Assembly (NCBI RefSeq): GCF_031181385.1 | Contig: NZ_JAPSKV010000020.1 | Coordinates: 1 to 45,747 of the forward strand | Length of the DNA: 45,747 nucleotides | Direction: 5' to 3' | DNA from: Fredinandcohnia onubensis | Lineage (GTDB): Bacteria; Bacillota; Bacilli; Bacillales; Bacillaceae_L | Shown here: positions 17,943 to 24,693 of the stretch, piece by piece | How positions within the stretch are numbered: position 1 is the stretch's first letter | Layout: each line of letters opens with the position of its first letter | Program-made: the position numbers and the translations under genes | Notes under the pieces: generated by a model | What the model saw: only the letters and a program-made list of their open reading frames with translations | Databases searched by the model: none | Told to the model about the DNA's origin: nothing

Positions 17943-18049
17943 CAGATGTATTCTTAATGTTTTGTTTAACAGCATTTGGAATTGGGGTTGGGTATATGTG
18001 GGCCTCACTTGAAAGTACAGATAAAAAAGTACAAAAAAATAAACAGTAA
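17939..18049 (+). CDS. 36-aa single-span membrane peptide
   Basis: A short gene coupled to the previous one through an ATGA overlap, with AGGAGG about eleven bases upstream. The product MTDVFLMFCLTAFGIG... continues with a membrane helix to about residue 24 and ends in a Lys-rich tail (DKKVQKNKQ). Similar tiny membrane peptides are common in Bacillus phage early regions. Function is unknown; it could be a regulator of a membrane process or a toxin-like peptide. Confidence 0.65.
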   Translation: MTDVFLMFCLTAFGIGVGYMWASLESTDKKVQKNKQ

Positions 18050-18104
18050 GCTAAGCGGCTACTTAACTTACTGCTCGGAAACTTACAAAAGTTATTTTTA
18101 ATGT

Positions 18105-18219
18105 AACATGCAAATGCATGTTCGGCAAGGACTTGATTCCTGCCGTGATGATCGGGAATATATAAGGCCTTAACCTCCACCTTACCCCCCGTTCCTGGTC
18201 ATCACGGTGTGAATCACAC
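18105..18219 (+). other. Non-coding segment with consecutive stable stems (candidate structured RNA)
   Basis: The 230 bases between the tiny membrane gene and the zinc-ribbon gene have no credible frame but contain a chain of inverted repeats. A: AACATGCA / TGCATGTT (18105-18122). B: CGGCA...TGCCG plus GGA/TCC (18123-18145). C: 18143-18158 with 18192-18207, a 16-bp stem in which the two non-Watson-Crick positions are G-U, so it is continuous as RNA of the + strand. D: GTGTG / CACAC (18207-18219). B and C share three bases, allowing a switch or coaxial stack. No T-run follows. Confidence 0.55.
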
Positions 18220-18281
18220 TTCCCACCATTATTAAAGCTTATGTCAAAGAAGTACAAGTTATTCAGAAAAGAGGTGAAAAA

Positions 18282-18536
18282 ATGGCTGCAAGAAAGTGTT
18301 GGAAATGTAACCGAGTTTTTCATGTCCCTGAAGATGAACTATCAGAACACAGTTGCCCTAATGGATGCTATGACCACCAAGAAGACGATGTCCCAGGAGT
18401 TGATTTCTACGGTGACGAAATCGGAGAAGGTGACGAGTACATTGTAGATCATGATACTGGAGAGTTTGTTCACAAATTAAATTTAGAAAAGTACTTGGAA
18501 GAAGAAAAAGGTTTTAAGTTCTCAATTGCGGGATAA
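18282..18536 (+). CDS. YqaI-like phage protein with N-terminal zinc ribbon
   Basis: An 84-aa acidic protein. The N-terminus has CWKC and CPNGC cysteine pairs (residues about 6-9 and 25-29), a likely zinc ribbon. The C-terminal half (VDFYGDEIGEGDEYIVD, then LNLEKYLEEEKGFKF) resembles YqaI of the B. subtilis skin element, which lacks the zinc part. Function is unknown. GAGGTG precedes ATG 18282, and an intrinsic terminator follows the stop. Confidence 0.75.
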   Translation: MAARKCWKCNRVFHVPEDELSEHSCPNGCYDHQEDDVPGVDFYGDEIGEGDEYIVDHDTGEFVHKLNLEKYLEEEKGFKFSIAG

Positions 18537-18570
18537 AAAAAGACTCACTTGGCTGAGCGAGTCTTTTTAA
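18537..18570 (+). terminator. Intrinsic terminator after the YqaI-like gene
   Basis: AAAAAGACTC pairs with GAGTCTTTTT across a 12-nt loop, ending in a T-run. It separates the early regulatory genes from the recombination genes. It may be read through under antitermination, or a separate promoter lies in the AT-rich 75 bases before yqaJ; I see no consensus one. Confidence 0.85.
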
Positions 18571-18645
18571 AAAATGTGCTTATTTAATTTAATTAATTCA
18601 ATTGTACAGGATTTGTTCAATTTAATCAAATGGAGGTTTTATAAG

Positions 18646-19593
18646 ATGGCAAAAAACATGAATGCAATTCCTACAAGGGAAATGACTAATGCCGAATGGC
18701 TTGTGGAACGTACTAAAGGAATCGGCGGAAGTGATGTAGGTACAATTCTTGGTTTAAACAAGTACCGAACTGCATTTGAATTGTGGCTTGAAAAAACTGG
18801 ACAAGTAGAGCCGATTCAAGTTGATAACGAAGCAATTTATTGGGGCAACGAAATGGAAAATGTAGTCGCTAAAGAATTCGAAAAAAGAACCGGTAAAAAG
18901 GTTCGTCGTGCAAACTTTATGTTTTCACATCCTAATTATCCTTATCTAAGAGCGAATGTTGACCGTTTTGTAGTTGGTGAATCTTCAGTATTAGAGTGTA
19001 AAACTGCTTCTGCATATCTTGCAAAAGAGTGGGAAAGTGACGAAATACCAGATTCTTACCTTGTGCAAGTGCAGCACTACTTAGGTGTAACCGGAAGGGA
19101 AAAAGGATATATCGCAGTTCTTATCGGTGGTAATCGCTTTGTATGGAAGGAAATTGAACGTGATGAGGAATTAATCAAAATGATTTTTAATGCTACCAAG
19201 CATTTCTGGGAATACAACGTTGAACAAGGAATCCCACCAGAATTAGACGGATCCAGTGCAGCCGAGCAATATCTGAAAGAAAAATATGATCGAGCTGAGA
19301 AGGATAAAGAAATCGTTTTACCAGCTGAATATAAAAAACTACTCGAACAATACAAACAGATTAAATCGGACGAAAAACTGATTGCTACAGCTAAAAAAGA
19401 AGTTGAAAACAAAATAAAGTCATCTTTAGAAGATGCTGAAACAGGAATTGCTGGAGACTTCATTGTGACTTGGAAAAACCAAAGTCGGACAAGCGTTGAC
19501 TCTAAGGCATTAAAAGAAAAGTTTCCTGACATCCACAAAGAAGTTCTTAAAACATCTACTTTCCGAAAATTTGATGTCAAGGAGGCTAAATAA
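18646..19593 (+). CDS. YqaJ-family viral exonuclease
   Basis: A 315-aa phage recombination nuclease that degrades one strand at DNA ends to load the RecT annealing protein. The YqaJ/lambda-exonuclease motifs are GIGGSDVGTILGLNKYRTAFELW near residue 30, then VLECKTAS with the catalytic Glu and Lys, then VQVQHYLGVTG. Start ATG 18646 has GGAGG about nine bases upstream. It overlaps recT by one base, so both are made from one message, as in skin yqaJ-yqaK. Confidence 0.93.
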   Translation: MAKNMNAIPTREMTNAEWLVERTKGIGGSDVGTILGLNKYRTAFELWLEKTGQVEPIQVDNEAIYWGNEMENVVAKEFEKRTGKKVRRANFMFSHPNYPYLRANVDRFVVGESSVLECKTASAYLAKEWESDEIPDSYLVQVQHYLGVTGREKGYIAVLIGGNRFVWKEIERDEELIKMIFNATKHFWEYNVEQGIPPELDGSSAAEQYLKEKYDRAEKDKEIVLPAEYKKLLEQYKQIKSDEKLIATAKKEVENKIKSSLEDAETGIAGDFIVTWKNQSRTSVDSKALKEKFPDIHKEVLKTSTFRKFDVKEAK

Positions 19594-20465
19594 TGGCTAC
19601 TAACAATTCTTTGAAAAATCAATTGACAAACAAACAAGAAAACGCTCCACAACAGGTTTCTGCCAATTCACTAGGTTTAAAAGCATTATTAAATACACCT
19701 ACTATGCAAAAGAAGTTTGACCAGGTCCTTAACAAGAAAGCACCACAGTTTATGGCTTCACTTTTAAATCTTTATAATGGAGACCCAAATATTCAAGCAG
19801 CTGAGCCGATGAGTATTGTTTCAAGTGCGATGGTAGCTGCGAGTTTAGACTTACCCATTGATAAGAATTTAGGGTATGCGTGGATAGTTCCCTTCTATGA
19901 CAGTAAGAAAGGTTATAAGGTAGCACAATTTCAACTTGGTTATAAAGGGTACATTCAGCTAGCACTTCGTACAGGTCAATATAAAGCAATAAATGTAATC
20001 GAGGTCCGTGAAGGTGAACTAGTCAAATGGAATCGTCTCACAGAAGAATTAGAACTGGATTTAGATGCTGCAACAAGCGAGAAAGTGATTGGGTATTGTG
20101 GTTACTTCAAGCTAATTAATGGATTCGAAAAAACGGTCTACTGGACTAAGGATCAATTGGAGGAACATCGGATTAAATTTAACAAAGCCAAAGACAAAAA
20201 ATCACTAAATAATGTGTGGCGTTCTGACTATGATGCTATGGCCATGAAAACAGTCCTACGTAACATGCTAGGTAAGTGGGGTATCTTATCTATCGAAATG
20301 CAAAAGGCGCTTAATGAGGATGAAAACGAGCGTGAATTAAAGGATATTACTGACGAAGCTAATGTCGTTGACGAAAAAGAAGACCCAATGATTATTGATG
20401 TACAAGCTTCAGAAGAAATTGACGGGATGGTAAATGGTGAACAAGATGCGTTCCCATTCGAATGA
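19593..20465 (+). CDS. recT: RecT-family single-strand annealing recombinase
   Basis: A 290-aa protein that anneals complementary single strands exposed by the YqaJ nuclease. Family features: an N-terminal Gln/Asn-rich segment, the ALNTPTMQKKFDQVLNKKA region, SSAMVAASLDLPIDKNLGYAWIVPF, QLGYKGYIQLALRTGQYK and a long acidic C-terminal tail likely to contact other proteins. AGGAGG lies upstream within yqaJ. Length matches RecT/YqaK (about 280 aa). Confidence 0.95.
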   Translation: MATNNSLKNQLTNKQENAPQQVSANSLGLKALLNTPTMQKKFDQVLNKKAPQFMASLLNLYNGDPNIQAAEPMSIVSSAMVAASLDLPIDKNLGYAWIVPFYDSKKGYKVAQFQLGYKGYIQLALRTGQYKAINVIEVREGELVKWNRLTEELELDLDAATSEKVIGYCGYFKLINGFEKTVYWTKDQLEEHRIKFNKAKDKKSLNNVWRSDYDAMAMKTVLRNMLGKWGILSIEMQKALNEDENERELKDITDEANVVDEKEDPMIIDVQASEEIDGMVNGEQDAFPFE

Positions 20466-20640
20466 AAGTGAGGCTGATATTAGTATCCCCATTCCTCACT
20501 GTTATTTAAAAATGACAGAGGGACTTAATGAACGTGGGAAACTTTTCAAAGGCTATGTTCAAGGCTACATAAATAAAAGTTACCCAGAATTAGAAATTAA
20601 CAAAATTGAAGGCATGGAAGCAATCTGTAAAAGAAAGTAG
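20434..20640 (+). CDS. Small phage protein between recT and the replication initiator
   Basis: A 68-aa soluble protein whose first codons overlap the recT 3' end. The body (ADISIPIPHCYLKMTEGLNE, then GKLFKGYVQGYINKSYPELEI) reads like a conserved compact domain and fills the gap exactly. Starts at ATG 20434 or ATG 20446 are both possible; neither has a strong ribosome binding site, so it may depend on translation of recT. I do not recognise the family. Confidence 0.65.
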   Translation: MVNKMRSHSNESEADISIPIPHCYLKMTEGLNERGKLFKGYVQGYINKSYPELEINKIEGMEAICKRK

Positions 20641-20648
20641 GTGACCTT

Positions 20649-21497
20649 TTGAACTACATCAAAGAGTTAAACGCATTCTATGATTGGCTCGAAATAAATG
20701 AACTGTCTCCATCAGCAATTAACTTATGGTATGCATTGATGCACATAAATAATAAGGCTGCATGGGCAGAAACATTTACGGTGGCTGAATCGGTGTTATG
20801 TGTAAAAACAGGATTAACAGATAGAACTCTTCGAAAGGTCAGAAATGAACTCAAACAGAAAAACAGGATTGATTTTGTTTCTAGAAAAGGTGGAAGAGCA
20901 CCAATTTACAAGATAAATTCCTTCTTCTCAAATGAAGCTACGGAAATAAATTCCGCAGATAGTGCCGGGGGTAGTTCCGGAGGTCGTTCCGTAGGTAGTG
21001 CCGTAGGGGGTTCCGCATTAAATAAACTAAAAGAAACTAAACAAAACGAAACTAAAAATGAAGATGAAGAAGGCCAGCCTCCAAACCCATTTCGATTTTT
21101 TGAGGAAAACGGTTTTGGATTAATTAGCCCTTATATCTCAGAAAATATCAGTCAATGGATTGATGATTTATCTCCTGACTTGGTTATTGAATCTATGAAA
21201 ATAGCAATTGAACAAGGCGTTAGAACTTGGAAATATGTTGAATCAATCCTAAGAGATTGGTCTAAGAAGGGTTTAAAATCGGTCGAACAGGTGAAGGCTG
21301 ATCAGCTTGCTTATCGGGAAAGTAAGTCTCGAAAAGGAAATTCTTATTCAAGAAAGCCAGTTAGACAGGAACTAGTACCAGATTTTATGCAAAACAGAGA
21401 AGAGCCAGAAACCCAGCAGTCTGGACAAGATGTGGTGTCATTTGAAGAAAAGAAGCGGTTATTTGAGGAACGATTAAAACAACAGAAAAATGGGTGA
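20649..21497 (+). CDS. DnaD-domain phage replication initiation protein
   Basis: A 282-aa protein with the two-part layout of Firmicutes phage initiators: an N-terminal winged helix (about 10-95, LSPSAINLWYALMHINNKA... VRNELKQKNRIDFVSR) and a C-terminal DnaD/DnaB_2-like domain (about 145-225, NPFRFFEENGFGLISPYI... VESILRDWSKKG). The linker (SAGGSSGGRSVGSAVGGSA) is encoded by 12-bp DNA iterons that probably form the phage origin. Start TTG 20649 has AGGTGA just upstream. It equals YqaL of skin by type and position. Confidence 0.9.
   Translation: MNYIKELNAFYDWLEINELSPSAINLWYALMHINNKAAWAETFTVAESVLCVKTGLTDRTLRKVRNELKQKNRIDFVSRKGGRAPIYKINSFFSNEATEINSADSAGGSSGGRSVGSAVGGSALNKLKETKQNETKNEDEEGQPPNPFRFFEENGFGLISPYISENISQWIDDLSPDLVIESMKIAIEQGVRTWKYVESILRDWSKKGLKSVEQVKADQLAYRESKSRKGNSYSRKPVRQELVPDFMQNREEPETQQSGQDVVSFEEKKRLFEERLKQQKNG
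20951..21018. repeat. Six 12-bp iterons inside the initiator gene, probable phage replication origin
   Basis: CCG cores occur at 20953, 20965, 20977, 20989, 21001 and 21013, exactly every 12 bases, in the context GGTAGTTCCGGA / GGTCGTTCCGTA / GGTAGTGCCGTA. To the right lies an A-rich tract (21017-21060) with repeated AAACTAAA, a good candidate duplex-unwinding element. Iterons within the initiator gene followed by an AT-rich tract are the arrangement of the lambda O gene and of several lactococcal and Bacillus phages. Function is inferred. Confidence 0.75.
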
Positions 21498-21501
21498 TGA
21501 C

Positions 21502-21696
21502 ATGGATTTACAAGCAACACAGCTAACACAGGCAGTTGAACAAAGGAAGGATGAATTAAAGGCAGCATTGATGGGAATGGGCTATTTTAAAACGCCCGAT
21601 GGACTACAACTCTATGAGCTTACTTTATCAGAGTTAGAACAGATTTATGAAAACGTAAAGTGCCAATATTCCATTGGAATGACCGAAGGGAAATGA
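21502..21696 (+). CDS. Small FbpA-like phage protein
   Basis: A 64-aa protein. The segment RKDELKAALMGMGYFKTPDG followed by LQLYELTLSELEQIYENV matches the short motif of the Fur-regulated basic protein FbpA family, which also occurs in many Bacillus phages. A link to iron cannot be assumed here. ATG 21502 with GGTGAT about six bases upstream is preferred over ATG 21490, which overlaps the initiator gene. Confidence 0.65.
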   Translation: MDLQATQLTQAVEQRKDELKAALMGMGYFKTPDGLQLYELTLSELEQIYENVKCQYSIGMTEGK

Positions 21697-21923
21697 AGGA
21701 GCAAACTACAGTTCTCAAAGATTGGGACATACATTCTTTAGTCAAAAGGGTGCAGGAGCAAGAAAAGAGGGGCTTTGCATGTGTAGCCCCTATCAACTCA
21801 GTTAAAACAACAACGAAGCTCTTCAAGTACAGAAAAGCCAATTATCAAGCTTATAAAAAGGATTTTCAAGGTACGGAAGACCATGTTTTGCACATGGTGA
21901 AAATGAGAAGGACGGTGAGCTAG
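21693..21923 (+). CDS. Small phage protein of unknown function
   Basis: A 76-aa basic protein (KEQTTVLKDWDIHSLVKRV... TTKLFKYRKANYQAYKKDF). The start ATG 21693 overlaps the previous stop (ATGA) with AAGGGA just before it, so the two are coupled. GTG 21660 upstream lies wholly inside the previous gene. No motif recognised. Confidence 0.7.
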   Translation: MKEQTTVLKDWDIHSLVKRVQEQEKRGFACVAPINSVKTTTKLFKYRKANYQAYKKDFQGTEDHVLHMVKMRRTVS

Positions 21924-22097
21924 TTGTTTATGAATACAGCTAAAGAAGTGATGATTGATGAGCTGGTTAAGCGAGGGATTACCAATATTGATGGAGTGGA
22001 TCTATCCGCATGCAGTGATAGGGAGTTGTCTTATCAGCTGGCAATTGTAAAAGTTCGTGAAGTTGATACTACAAAAGCGGAAAACGCTTGTTTTTAG
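21924..22097 (+). CDS. 57-aa phage protein of unknown function
   Basis: The frame from TTG 21924 (or ATG 21930) encodes MFMNTAKEVMIDELVKRGIT followed by NIDGVDLSACSDRELSYQL and IVKVREVDTTKAENACF. It starts immediately after the previous stop with GGTGAG upstream and stops just before the AGGAGG of the next gene, so it fits the tight early operon. It is predicted to be a small helical soluble protein; no family recognised. Confidence 0.7.
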   Translation: MFMNTAKEVMIDELVKRGITNIDGVDLSACSDRELSYQLAIVKVREVDTTKAENACF

Positions 22098-22109
22098 GAG
22101 GTTGGGAGG

Positions 22110-22271
22110 ATGATTTGTCCAGTATGCAATCGTCATTTAAAAAGTAAAAAGAGCATTGAACGCGGTATAGGCCCTGTTTGTGCGAAGAAACAAAAAGAAC
22201 GTGAAAATGAACCGCCAAAAGGTCAGCTGCAATTCGTGGAAGAAACAGTCCTGGTGTTGAGGGAAGTTTGA
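22110..22271 (+). CDS. DUF6011-like small zinc-binding phage protein
   Basis: A 53-aa protein with CPVC near the N-terminus and a second cysteine in SIERGIGPVCAKK. This CxxC...GIGPxC pattern is typical of the DUF6011 group, small zinc-binding phage proteins of unknown function. AGGAGG lies about eight bases before ATG 22110. Its end overlaps the rusA start by four bases. Confidence 0.75.
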   Translation: MICPVCNRHLKSKKSIERGIGPVCAKKQKERENEPPKGQLQFVEETVLVLREV

Positions 22272-22735
22272 AAATAACAATTCCTGTGGTGCCGATGGGG
22301 GCCGTCAGAATGACCGGGCGGGGAAAATACATCAGGCCTAACGCCCAACGGTACCTCACTTATAAAAAACTAATTCAGATGCATGTTTTAAGCCAGGTAA
22401 AACGAAGGGAACTCTTAACGGGTCCATTAGCAGTAACTGTGTGTTTCACAATGCCGATTCCACAGAGTTGGAGCAAGAAAAAGAAACTCGCAGTTGTTGG
22501 TGAATGGCATTGCAAGAAGCCCGATATCGATAATCTGGTAAAAGGTCTTTTTGATTCCATGAACGGACTAGTTTGGACAGATGATAATCAAGTTGCTGTT
22601 GTTAAGTCATTTAAGATTTATGGGGAAGACCCGAAGATTGAAGTGCATGTAGAGGAATGCGACATAAAGGAGAGTTATACAAATATAAAAGTCCCAAGAC
22701 TAAATGACTTAAGTCAAATGCCCAAGAACTTTTAA
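22268..22735 (+). CDS. rusA: RusA-family Holliday junction resolvase
   Basis: A 155-aa endonuclease that cuts four-way DNA junctions made during phage recombination and replication, clearing branches before packaging. The RusA signature is clear: VPMGAVRMTGRGKYIRPNAQ near the N-terminus and KPDIDNLVKGLFDSMNGLVW followed by TDDNQV, which supplies the catalytic aspartates. Start is TTG 22268 with GAGGGA upstream. It is the last rightward gene before a leftward cassette. Confidence 0.92.
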   Translation: MKITIPVVPMGAVRMTGRGKYIRPNAQRYLTYKKLIQMHVLSQVKRRELLTGPLAVTVCFTMPIPQSWSKKKKLAVVGEWHCKKPDIDNLVKGLFDSMNGLVWTDDNQVAVVKSFKIYGEDPKIEVHVEECDIKESYTNIKVPRLNDLSQMPKNF

Positions 22736-22806
22736 TATAGTTAGAGTACTTGATTTTATAGAGAATTTCAATATTTTTGCAATTAAATAGTATAAAAGTA
22801 TTATTT

Positions 22807-22986
22807 TCACAAGTGTCGAGACTTAGAAATTATTGAATTTTCGATGCCTTCTGCTACTCCCTTAATTTCCTTTATATTTTTGCCTTCATTTTCTGTAGCT
22901 TGGCTAAAAAGGGTAAGAATTGATTGCGTATCATTCAAAAATTGTTCGAAAAGGTCTGGCATTTTCGTAGATTTAACTTCTTTCAA
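22807..22986 (-). CDS. 59-aa protein on the opposite strand (cassette gene 1)
   Basis: A leftward gene starting at TTG 22986 with an excellent GAGGAGG seven bases upstream. It encodes MKEVKSTKMPDLFEQFLNDT, then a helical stretch (QSILTLFSQATENEGKNIKE, IKGVAEGIENSI) without membrane segment. It lies downstream of the leftward CBO0543-like gene and runs against the early operon, marking a lysogenically expressed cassette. Its leader contains a 10-bp hairpin covering part of the ribosome binding site. Function unknown. Confidence 0.65.
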   Translation of the reverse strand: MKEVKSTKMPDLFEQFLNDTQSILTLFSQATENEGKNIKEIKGVAEGIENSIISKSRHL

Positions 22987-22996
22987 AGCGTGTCCT

Positions 22997-23039
22997 CCTC
23001 TACTTTAGCAATATGAACTTAATATTCACAAAGTAGAGG
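22997..23039 (-). promoter_or_regulatory. Leader hairpin overlapping the ribosome binding site of the 59-aa gene
   Basis: CCTCTACTTT and AAAGTAGAGG form a perfect 10-bp inverted repeat separated by 23 bases. In minus-strand RNA the 3' arm includes the GAGG half of the GAGGAGG ribosome binding site, so folding would reduce translation of the 59-aa protein. Confidence 0.6.
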
Positions 23040-23130
23040 TAGCATATACCCAAAAATTGAGGATCTTATCTGCAATAAGTGTTGTTAAGTCGCAATCCCA
23101 GAAAATGTCGAAACAAATTGATAGGATAGT

Positions 23131-23691
23131 TTATCTTCTCCTATCTGAGCGAAGTTTTTCAAACTTGTTTCTAGTACTTATGTAGTGTGCCAGTAAGAAA
23201 ATTACAAACTGTATTAGGAATGAATATAGGTGTTTCCATTTAACTGGGTCATATATCCCTATCCATTCGACTATGGGAAGAGCAATCATTGAAAAGAATC
23301 CAAAGATTAGAGCTTTTATAAAAGGGTTCATATTAGGTTTAATCTGTAATAGAAACATTACAGTTATGGGTAGAGTAAAAATGCTAAATGGTACGTAATT
23401 AGATACAATTGGCAAAATCTCATAATCATATTTCCACCAACCAAAAAATGTTCCAACGTAGTCTAATGTAGATGAAACTAACGCTACAAAAAGGCCAGCA
23501 TATTGTAATCGATCTGCACTTTCTTTGTCTCTATACTTAATCCATAGAATTAATGGGATAACTATTAGTAATATTCCGGCCCACCAACGTAAAGTGAATA
23601 GAGAGTGATCTGCCCAAGCTTTTAGAATTTGCTGATTTAGGTCTAAAGATTTCTTATAAAAATCAGAATAAATTGATGAAAAAATAAGCAT
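23131..23691 (-). CDS. CBO0543-like multi-span membrane protein (cassette gene 2)
   Basis: A 186-aa membrane protein with about five hydrophobic segments (WWAGILLIVIPLILWI, LFVALVSSTLDYVGTFF, VPFSIFTLPITVMFLL, LIFGFFSMIALPIVEWIG, SFLIQFVIFLLAHYI) and the WWKYDYEILP motif seen in the CBO0543 family of Bacillaceae and Clostridia. Function is unknown. In a prophage, a leftward membrane gene amid rightward early genes is typical of a moron expressed from the lysogen, for example for superinfection exclusion; that is inference. Start ATG 23691 with AGAGG upstream. Confidence 0.75.
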   Translation of the reverse strand: MLIFSSIYSDFYKKSLDLNQQILKAWADHSLFTLRWWAGILLIVIPLILWIKYRDKESADRLQYAGLFVALVSSTLDYVGTFFGWWKYDYEILPIVSNYVPFSIFTLPITVMFLLQIKPNMNPFIKALIFGFFSMIALPIVEWIGIYDPVKWKHLYSFLIQFVIFLLAHYISTRNKFEKLRSDRRR

Positions 23692-23807
23692 TTTATAACC
23701 TCTTGTTTTTTATAGAATGTTTATAATTTTTTCCAATGAGATAGGTTTTATACATTAATTAGGGAGATACAAAGTAGGAAGTGTTGAATAGAAACAAATT
23801 GCGAAGC

Positions 23808-23844
23808 AAAAAAAAAGACCACTACATCGAGTGTAATAGTCTTT
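23808..23844 (-). terminator. Terminator upstream of the leftward cassette
   Basis: AAAGAC...GTCTTT form an imperfect stem with an inner ACTACA/TGTAAT part, and on the minus strand a run of nine T follows. It would stop leftward transcription before the cassette, insulating it, and perhaps weakly stop rightward transcription. Confidence 0.6.
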
Positions 23845-23887
23845 AAATCATAACTGATATGAGTCATTTTAATTGTGATAAAAGGTT

Positions 23888-24020
23888 GGAATTCACCACT
23901 TTTCCAAGGTGATGAATTCCTGAAACGATGCTATCATGTCGTCGTAATAGCAATAACAGTATATTCAACAAAAGATAAAACGACATGGGTAAATGTTGAA
24001 TTTAAATAAATAATTTATTT
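23888..24020 (+). other. Structured leader before the xtrA-region operon
   Basis: The 362 bases between the cassette and 24054 hold no gene. This part contains GGAATTCA / TGAATTCC (23888-23895 with 23913-23920), then two interleaved 8-bp pairings: CATGTCGT (23935) with ACGACATG (23980), and ATTCAACA (23963) with TGTTGAAT (23994). That order is pseudoknot-like. A palindrome AAATAAAT / ATTTATTT follows at 24004-24020, then the ribosome binding site of the next gene. It could be a regulatory leader or an operator region. Confidence 0.5.
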
Positions 24021-24053
24021 CGCAATTCGAACAATTAGCGAAGGAGGGAAAGC

Positions 24054-24434
24054 ATGAATTATAAAGATTTAACTCAGTCTCAAAAAGCTCAATTAATGGA
24101 AATCGCAATAAAGTTCTTAATGTCCACAGTAGATGGATTTTGTGCAAATGAAGCAGATGCAAATAAACAAGAATATGCAACTAGGCTGTTGTTTCATCTT
24201 AAAGCGCATATTGATCACATGTTAGAAGCGGATAAGATCCGTGATAACTGTAGGAGCATTGAAGATAAAATTTCAGAATGGAAGCAGAAATTAGAACAAG
24301 CATCACAGTATGATATGTTTTTGGATTCTGATGCAGCTAAAGAAATGCTTGAGACAATTGAAAAACAGCAGAAGGAGATAGAACATTTAAAAACAGTTGA
24401 ACAAGCCTATGAAGCTTATAAATCAGCACATTAA
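24054..24434 (+). CDS. Phage protein of unknown function with coiled-coil tail
   Basis: A 126-aa acidic, mostly helical protein (SQKAQLMEIAIKFLMSTVDG, ... KISEWKQKLEQASQYDMF, then LETIEKQQKEIEHLKTVEQA). The last 45 residues show heptad-like charge patterning of a coiled coil. AAGGAGGG precedes ATG 24054. It is the first rightward gene after the structured leader. No family recognised. Confidence 0.75.
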   Translation: MNYKDLTQSQKAQLMEIAIKFLMSTVDGFCANEADANKQEYATRLLFHLKAHIDHMLEADKIRDNCRSIEDKISEWKQKLEQASQYDMFLDSDAAKEMLETIEKQQKEIEHLKTVEQAYEAYKSAH

Positions 24435-24492
24435 AAAAAGCCAGGATCTCTCCCGGCAAGCTCACTTTAATTATAACATGGGAGGGGTCTCT

Positions 24493-24693
24493 GTGAGGCT
24501 AAAAGATCTTGAAATAAACCCTACTAATCTCAAACTTGAAATTGATATAATGGAATATAATACTAGTTTTGCCGTTGTTGTGTGTGATGGAAAAGCAAGA
24601 CTTACAGAGCTCCCGGAACATGGAGAGACAAAGATAATTACACACCAGGGGAAAGTAAAGAGGGTTAAGTTTGATGAGGGGGAAGAGTTTTGA
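24493..24693 (+). CDS. xtrA: XtrA/YqaO-family phage protein
   Basis: A 66-aa protein ending in LTELPEHGETKIITHQGKVK followed by RVKFDEGEEF, which matches the XtrA (PBSX) / YqaO (skin) family of unknown function. GTG 24493 has GGAGGGG six bases upstream and gives the expected N-terminus MRLKDLEINP; an upstream frame extension overlaps the preceding gene. It lies upstream of the sigma-like Xpf gene as in PBSX. Confidence 0.82.
   Translation: MRLKDLEINPTNLKLEIDIMEYNTSFAVVVCDGKARLTELPEHGETKIITHQGKVKRVKFDEGEEF

Noticed and set aside
17896-18323. Minus-strand frames over the 18050-18280 gap
   Set aside because: Composition is unlike protein and they overlap real genes at both ends; the strong strand-specific G-U pairing favours a + strand RNA.
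21502-21696. Iron (Fur) regulation suggested by the FbpA-like protein
   Set aside because: The motif occurs widely in phage proteins and I see no Fur box nearby.
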